Source: Victivallales bacterium (lineage in GTDB: Bacteria > Verrucomicrobiota > Lentisphaeria > Oligosphaerales > Oligosphaeraceae). From it: DNA of 11,356 bases. Below are positions 6,686 through 11,356 of this stretch, piece after piece. The translations under genes and the position numbers were made by a program. How positions within the stretch are numbered: the stretch's first letter is position 1; every line of letters starts with the position of its first letter. A model generated the notes under the pieces. That model worked only from the letters and a program-made list of their open reading frames with translations. It ran no database searches and was not told the DNA's origin. The stretch covers positions 1 to 11,356 of the forward strand of contig JAGCTA010000105.1 of the NCBI GenBank assembly GCA_017963875.1. Direction: 5' to 3'.

Positions 6686-8740
6686 GTGAACAGGGTCGAA
6701 CTTAAAACAGTTTCAGAATTGTGCGGTCTCAAATTTTCAATTCCGCTCTACCAACGTGGATACCGCTGGGAGACACAACAAGTTAATGACTTATTATATG
6801 ACATCGCTGGATTTATGGATAAAATTGAATCCAGGCAAGAACAGGCGAAAAACAAGGATGTTATGGATGAGTACTATTGTCTTCAACCATTAGCGGTTAA
6901 GGAATGCGTCAAAAAAAGCGACTTTCTAAAATCATTGCCCAAAGATGATTGCGTTGAAGATATTCTAGCCCAAACACGAACGGCAATTGCGGATAATGTG
7001 TATTGGGAAGTAATAGATGGACAGCAACGTATAACGACTATTTATATTCTGCTTGACATTTTGGGTTGGAAAGATAAGTTCAATATTGAGTTTGTCCGTT
7101 GGCGCAAAAAGACAGATGATGAAAAAGATTTCCAAAAGGTTTTAGATAGTATCGACGAGCATAAGGATGAAACAGTAGATTATCATCACATTTGGATGGC
7201 AAAGCATACGGCAATTGATTATTTCAAGGATAAAGACGAAATATATAAAGTCAAGTTTCGTGAATCATTGCTTGAGAATGTTCAGTTTATATGGTATGAA
7301 TCAATTGGCGAGGATCCCGTAAAAGTATTCACACGTCTCAATATTGGTAAAATAGCCCTTACAAATTCAGAACTGATCAAGGCACTGATTCTTAATCGCA
7401 CTAATTTTGCGGATATGGACAATGATAAGATGCGACTGCGGCAAATTGAGATCGCCTCGCGATGGGACGAAATTGAAACCACCCTTCAAAATGGCGAGTT
7501 TTGGATGTTTTTGCACGAACCCGGTTTCAATAACCCTACAAGAATTGACTTTATTTTCAATCTGATGTGCGAGATGGGTATTCTTGATTCTTATATTGCC
7601 TCTGAAGATAATGAAAAAAGCAATGATGGGTTATTTACAAAAGATGCCAGGGACAAAATATTTGGAAACGACAAGTATAGAACGTTTAGATATTTTAATG
7701 AATTCTTCCATCACCCAGCTTCTACAGATATATCAGAAAAAAACGCAGAGGCACTTATCAAAGAATGCTGGCGCGAGGTCGATTCTATATTTGCGACGTT
7801 TAAAGAGTGGTTTGACGATTTGAATCTTTATCACTATGTCGGGTATCTAGTCGCATGCGGTGTGGAGGTGTCCACAATTCTTAACTTATGGAAGATTGCC
7901 GACACAAAGGATCAATTTTTAAAGGAATTGGATAAGAAAATAAGAGAAAAGATAAGCGGTTGCTCTAATCTTGATAAACAATATGAGATTGATGGCAATG
8001 ACAAAAAGACTGCATGTCGACCTTTTCTTCTGCTTCATAACATTCAAACAATCATAAAACAGAATTCTGATGAGACCAATAAGTACAATTTAGGAACATT
8101 TTACAAGTTCCCATTTCATCTATATAAGTGTGAAGTTTGGAATGTAGAGCACATAGACTCGAATAATGAGAATACGCTTGAGAAAAGACAGGACCGTGAA
8201 GCGTGGCTTAAGTCAACATGGTGTTTCCTTGACGATGGTTTTAACGAAACAAAAGTCAGAATTCTAGATTATTTCAATGGTGAAGAAGAGAAAAGGGACG
8301 AATTATTCAACTCTATATATGATGAGATTACAAAGAAGATTAGAGTTAAAAATGCCCAATTAAATGATAGTGAAAAGAATAAAATTGGCAATTTTGTCCT
8401 TCTTGACGAGACAACAAATAAAAGTTATGGAAATGCAATCTTCCCTGTGAAGAAGATGATTTTACTGGGAAAAACCCAGGGGCTGGAATATATATTTGAA
8501 GAAATCAGGGATGAGAATGGCATCATAACGGGATTTGAACCGAGACCTTTGCGCTTGAATAATGCATCCGGACACAAGACCGCATTCGTTCCTCCCATAA
8601 CTTTGAGAGCATTTCTTAAGGCCTTTAATCCATTATCAAACAATCCGTTTTCCTGGGACAAAGAAGATGCTGAAACATACCAACGCAATATTGAAAACAC
8701 GCTTTGCGATTTTGGTGTGAAGGGAGGCGATAAACAATGA
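6686..8740 (+). CDS. DUF262-DUF1524 (HNH) protein, GmrSD/SspE-like restriction factor
   Basis: 684 residues from the GTG; an ATG at 6668 would add 6. The N-terminal DUF262 domain (ParB/Srx-like fold, as in GmrS) shows IPLYQRGYRW at 19-28, VIDGQQRITT with D111-G-Q-Q-R115, and VFTRLN...LTNSELIKA around N219. A long helical linker follows. The C-terminus is a DUF1524-type HNH module: VEHID with H489, then IGNFVLLDETTNKSYGNAIF (567-586) with N569, N578 and N583. In GmrSD and SspE, DUF262 binds nucleotide and senses modified phage DNA or a phosphorothioate mark, while DUF1524 cuts or nicks DNA; here this is inferred from homology. The gene is AT-rich (18 of 60 G+C in 7201-7260), against 40 of 60 in the polymerase, pointing to transfer. 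It is coupled to the NYN gene before it and overlaps the second DUF262 gene by ATGA. Confidence 0.93.
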   Translation: MNRVELKTVSELCGLKFSIPLYQRGYRWETQQVNDLLYDIAGFMDKIESRQEQAKNKDVMDEYYCLQPLAVKECVKKSDFLKSLPKDDCVEDILAQTRTAIADNVYWEVIDGQQRITTIYILLDILGWKDKFNIEFVRWRKKTDDEKDFQKVLDSIDEHKDETVDYHHIWMAKHTAIDYFKDKDEIYKVKFRESLLENVQFIWYESIGEDPVKVFTRLNIGKIALTNSELIKALILNRTNFADMDNDKMRLRQIEIASRWDEIETTLQNGEFWMFLHEPGFNNPTRIDFIFNLMCEMGILDSYIASEDNEKSNDGLFTKDARDKIFGNDKYRTFRYFNEFFHHPASTDISEKNAEALIKECWREVDSIFATFKEWFDDLNLYHYVGYLVACGVEVSTILNLWKIADTKDQFLKELDKKIREKISGCSNLDKQYEIDGNDKKTACRPFLLLHNIQTIIKQNSDETNKYNLGTFYKFPFHLYKCEVWNVEHIDSNNENTLEKRQDREAWLKSTWCFLDDGFNETKVRILDYFNGEEEKRDELFNSIYDEITKKIRVKNAQLNDSEKNKIGNFVLLDETTNKSYGNAIFPVKKMILLGKTQGLEYIFEEIRDENGIITGFEPRPLRLNNASGHKTAFVPPITLRAFLKAFNPLSNNPFSWDKEDAETYQRNIENTLCDFGVKGGDKQ

Positions 8741-11124
8741 AAAACGAGACATCCACTTTTTGGGGCTTCCTCAAAGACCATACCGTTGAAATACCTATTA
8801 TTCAGCGTGATTATGCACAAGGGAGAGCTGGAAAGGAGGAACTTCGCAAAAAGTTTCTCACTGATCTGAAAAATGTACTGGATTCCAAAAATGAATCAGG
8901 GGAAACCATAAAACTTGATTTTATCTACGGGGCGACTGACAGTGGCGTCATGACCCCCCTGGATGGCCAGCAGCGATTAACGACCCTTTGGCTTTTACAT
9001 TGGTTTGTTGCTTTCCAAGCAAAGAGAATTGATAATGAAACCAAGAAGGTACTTAGTAATTTTACATATGAAACGAGGATATCATCTAGGATGTTTTGTG
9101 AAATGCTATCTGGGTTTATGACTCCTCAACCCAATGGCATAACAATATCTAGGCACATTCAGAATCAGACATGGTTTCGAGCTTCATGGAAAAATGACCC
9201 CACCATACAATCCATGCTGAGAATGCTGGGGGGGACGGGGGTGGATGACGGTATTGAATGCGTCTTTAAGGACTGCTCAGATTGGAATAGAATTTGGGAA
9301 AAACTTACAAATGACAATTGCCCAATAGAGTTCTACTATCTTGACCTATATGGAATACGCCAAAGTGATGACCTTTATATAAAGATGAACGCTCGCGGCA
9401 AACCATTGACTAATTTTGAGAATTTCAAGGCAGATCTAGCAGGATATATAAGGAAAAAGAAGGAAATTGAGGAGAAAAATCCATTAAGCGAGCAGCATCC
9501 CTGGTTGGATTTGGATAACGAGGAGCAAGGGCTTGCCATCGCGATTGATACGGATTGGATGAATGTTTTTTGGGAGCATCGTTCAAATGATTATGCTTTG
9601 GATGAAATCTATTTTGCGTTCCTGAATCGGTATTTCTTTAACGCCTATGCTCTGCAACTAAACAATGTTGCGCAATTGACACTAGGTGTTGATAAAATAT
9701 TCGATCACTTATATGGCCGCAATTCGACTACTGAAGGCAATGATGGTCGAATTGCCTACCTTGGCTTTGACGAGGTTTATAAAAAGCTGTTCGAGGGGAA
9801 TCAAGATGTGTTATTTAACCTTAAGGAATCTCTTGATAATTACCAGAAATTCCATTCGGGGCAATATCGTGGAATAAAAATTAAACCTTCATGGGACGAA
9901 GACAATACGGGATTTATGTTTATTCCCCAGTATGATGAGCATGATCAGGGGGGAAATGTTGATTTTGCTGGCAATCCGATAAGAACCATAAAAAACATCA
10001 CGCAGCCGCAACGGGTTGTTTTTCATTCTATTTGTTGTTTTTTCAAGAGGGGATGGAGGAATGAGGGTGAAACTGATGCCGATGCCTTGAAAGAGTGGAT
10101 TCGCGTTGTATGGAACATTGTAGAAAACTCAAAGATTGATAATATCCAAGCAATGATTGGATGTTTAAAACTAATCGATGAGCTCTCAATGTATTCTCAT
10201 TCTATTCTCGAAAAACTTTCCGAAGGTGCGGCTTCAATCAAGTCTAATTTCGCCGATGACCAAGTTAAAGAAGAGGTTATCAAGGCTAGGAAAATTAAGG
10301 ATCACTCAGAAGGTTCAAGTTGGAAAAAGTATATTGAGGAGGCCGAGGCATTAGCATGCTTAAAGGGAAAGATTCTTGTACTCTTCCAAGATGGCGAGAA
10401 CACAACACTATCCACTTTTAAGGAACGTCTTGATTTGCTGAAGAACATTGTAGAAGAAGCGAAAAAAACACCATATTACCTTCAGAAAGTATTACTGTCT
10501 CGCTACGAGGCAAAACTTCCGCAAACCATAATCGATTTGACAAACACTGATTCAGGGAAAAAGATATTGCTGACAGAAACACTATGCGATTGTTTCAAGA
10601 GAGTTAAAGAGAACTCAATTCCTTCAAATTCACTCTTGTGGGTAAATGATCTAACCTTAACACAGTTGCTGAGCTATAGCCGGGGGAAAGCTGTATCATC
10701 TGATGGTAATGTTGCTGTCTTATGGGGAACTAATGGTCATAAATGGAGGAGTTTTGGAAATGATGTAAGAGGGAATGTTATTCTAGGAAATCAAAGAACT
10801 CTTTTATTGACAACGAAAGGGATAGAGGTGCTTAATGGTGAACGAGTCGCGAACACCAATTTTCTGTGTGGGAAAAATGTGTTTTTCAAGTTTAATGAGC
10901 ACTGGTTCCAATGGTGGGGAATCCCCAATGACACCGAGTTTGATGTATATTTGCTAAAAAAGGATTGGCACAATAATGAAGAGTCTCCATGGGAGGAACA
11001 TGATGAGGATAACACCAAGTTGGGCGATCAGCAAACGCTGTATTGTTTCAAAGTGTTTGCTGGTGAAAACGAGGATTCGTTCATAGAGAAATTGAATGAA
11101 TTAATTTCTCTTTCCCATCAATAG
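8737..11124 (+). CDS. DUF262 protein without HNH domain, partner of the preceding gene
   Basis: 795 residues. The DUF262 core is clear: IPIIQRDYAQGR at 19-30, PLDGQQRLTTLWLL with D76-G-Q-Q-R80, and YIKMNARGKPLTNFENFKA around N218-R220-G221. It differs from the first DUF262 protein (QRDYAQGR rather than QRGYRW), so this is a divergent pair, not a recent duplication. No EHI...IGN...N HNH pattern is visible in the C-terminal half. The last 170 or so residues are unlike any domain I know; they are rich in aromatic and asparagine residues and look beta-rich (VWLG-type strands, WFQWWGIPND). I infer that it supplies sensing or NTPase function and forms a complex with the HNH-bearing partner. The start overlaps the previous stop as ATGA and has GGGAGG at 8722-8727, 9 bases upstream. 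The stop is TAG at 11122, and an intrinsic terminator follows. Confidence 0.9.
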   Translation: MKNETSTFWGFLKDHTVEIPIIQRDYAQGRAGKEELRKKFLTDLKNVLDSKNESGETIKLDFIYGATDSGVMTPLDGQQRLTTLWLLHWFVAFQAKRIDNETKKVLSNFTYETRISSRMFCEMLSGFMTPQPNGITISRHIQNQTWFRASWKNDPTIQSMLRMLGGTGVDDGIECVFKDCSDWNRIWEKLTNDNCPIEFYYLDLYGIRQSDDLYIKMNARGKPLTNFENFKADLAGYIRKKKEIEEKNPLSEQHPWLDLDNEEQGLAIAIDTDWMNVFWEHRSNDYALDEIYFAFLNRYFFNAYALQLNNVAQLTLGVDKIFDHLYGRNSTTEGNDGRIAYLGFDEVYKKLFEGNQDVLFNLKESLDNYQKFHSGQYRGIKIKPSWDEDNTGFMFIPQYDEHDQGGNVDFAGNPIRTIKNITQPQRVVFHSICCFFKRGWRNEGETDADALKEWIRVVWNIVENSKIDNIQAMIGCLKLIDELSMYSHSILEKLSEGAASIKSNFADDQVKEEVIKARKIKDHSEGSSWKKYIEEAEALACLKGKILVLFQDGENTTLSTFKERLDLLKNIVEEAKKTPYYLQKVLLSRYEAKLPQTIIDLTNTDSGKKILLTETLCDCFKRVKENSIPSNSLLWVNDLTLTQLLSYSRGKAVSSDGNVAVLWGTNGHKWRSFGNDVRGNVILGNQRTLLLTTKGIEVLNGERVANTNFLCGKNVFFKFNEHWFQWWGIPNDTEFDVYLLKKDWHNNEESPWEEHDEDNTKLGDQQTLYCFKVFAGENEDSFIEKLNELISLSHQ

Positions 11125-11142
11125 TTGCCTCTGAATGTAAAT

Positions 11143-11172
11143 GGCAGTCGGCTACGAATGTAGTCGGCTGCC
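11143..11172 (+). terminator. Intrinsic terminator ending the + strand operon before recA
   Basis: A 13-base stem (11143-11155 with 11160-11172) closes on the 4-base loop GAAT and is followed by a pyrimidine-rich tail (TTTCACTTCTTCCTT). In the + strand RNA the arms pair fully if two G-U wobbles are allowed. In the opposite RNA the same two positions become A-C mismatches, and the tail is less T-rich, so it probably works best for the DUF262 operon, with weaker action on the convergent recA transcript. Confidence 0.75.
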
Positions 11173-11185
11173 TTTCACTTCTTCC

Positions 11186-11356
11186 TTATTGGTTCACAGC
11201 CTCGTCCTCTATCATCTCCTCCGGCTCGTCCTCGCTGACGGGACCGCTCGCCTCGGGCATCTTCTCCCGGATAGCGGCCTCCAGCTTCGCTGCAAGTTCG
11301 GCATCCTCGGCGATGGCCTTCTTCGCGCCCTCGCGCCCCTGGGCGATCTGCACGTC
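11186..11356 (-). CDS. recA: Recombinase RecA, C-terminal end (5' part outside window)
   Basis: The last 56 codons of a minus-strand gene that runs off the right edge; the stop TAA is at 11188-11186. The peptide begins DVQIAQGREGAKKAIAEDAE, continues LAAKLEAAIREKM, and ends in a tail rich in Glu/Asp (SEDEPEEMIEDEA). This matches the RecA C-terminal domain pattern (IGQGRENAK...ENPE...EIEAKIRE) and its acidic regulatory tail, which in E. coli RecA tempers loading on DNA. The gene is strongly GC-rich (43 of 60 in 11221-11280), like the polymerase block and unlike the adjacent DUF262 genes, so it is probably core chromosome. It is convergent with the DUF262 operon, with 61 bases between the two stops that hold the terminator. 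Only the C-terminus is visible, so no ATP-binding motif could be checked. Confidence 0.85.
   Translation of the reverse strand, partial: DVQIAQGREGAKKAIAEDAELAAKLEAAIREKMPEASGPVSEDEPEEMIEDEAVNQ

Noticed and set aside
11146..11169. Direct repeat AGTCGGCT ... AGTCGGCT as an attachment site
   Set aside because: It is explained by the near-palindromic arms of the terminator hairpin.
1..11356. Insertion sequences, integrase, tRNA-like integration site, CRISPR array
   Set aside because: No transposase or integrase motifs, no spaced repeats and no tRNA cloverleaf were seen; nearly all bases are coding.

Overview
Bacterial DNA, most likely from an anaerobe of the gut type. The evidence is a ferredoxin-fused nitroreductase and a Y-family polymerase/YolD pair that closely resembles, from memory, versions common in Clostridia and other gut bacteria. 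The phylum cannot be fixed from the sequence. Several starts are preceded by clear GGAG/AAGGAG ribosome binding sites.

Layout: (1) 1-1662, an AT-rich gene cut by the left edge: the end of a GHKL-type ATPase domain plus a C-terminal PD-(D/E)XK-like nuclease. (2) 1680-4857, a GC-rich, tightly packed block: an ASCH (PUA-like) protein, a 2x[4Fe-4S] ferredoxin-nitroreductase, a Y-family DNA polymerase with a beta-clamp motif, and its YolD-like partner. (3) 4854-6668, a coiled-coil protein ending in a YacP/NYN-type RNase domain, with intermediate base composition. (4) 6686-11124, two AT-rich DUF262 (GmrS/SspE-like) genes; the first also carries a C-terminal DUF1524-type HNH nuclease, the second does not. 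(5) An intrinsic terminator at 11143-11172. (6) The 3' end of a convergent GC-rich gene that reads as the RecA C-terminus.

All genes from 1680 to 11124 (and possibly the gene at 1-1662) lie on the + strand with gaps of 17 bases or less. Three junctions are ATGA stop/start overlaps. They can be read as one long transcript ending at the terminator before recA. The central genes suggest DNA-damage tolerance (PolY-YolD near recA). The two AT-rich parts look like horizontally acquired anti-phage or restriction-type genes (GHKL-nuclease; DUF262-HNH plus DUF262). The NYN RNase gene lies exactly between the repair block and the DUF262 pair and is coupled to both, so NYN + DUF262-HNH + DUF262 is the best candidate here for an undescribed three-gene defence module. 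That functional reading is inference. No tRNA, rRNA, CRISPR array, insertion sequence or integrase was seen, and no gene-free stretch exceeds about 60 bases.
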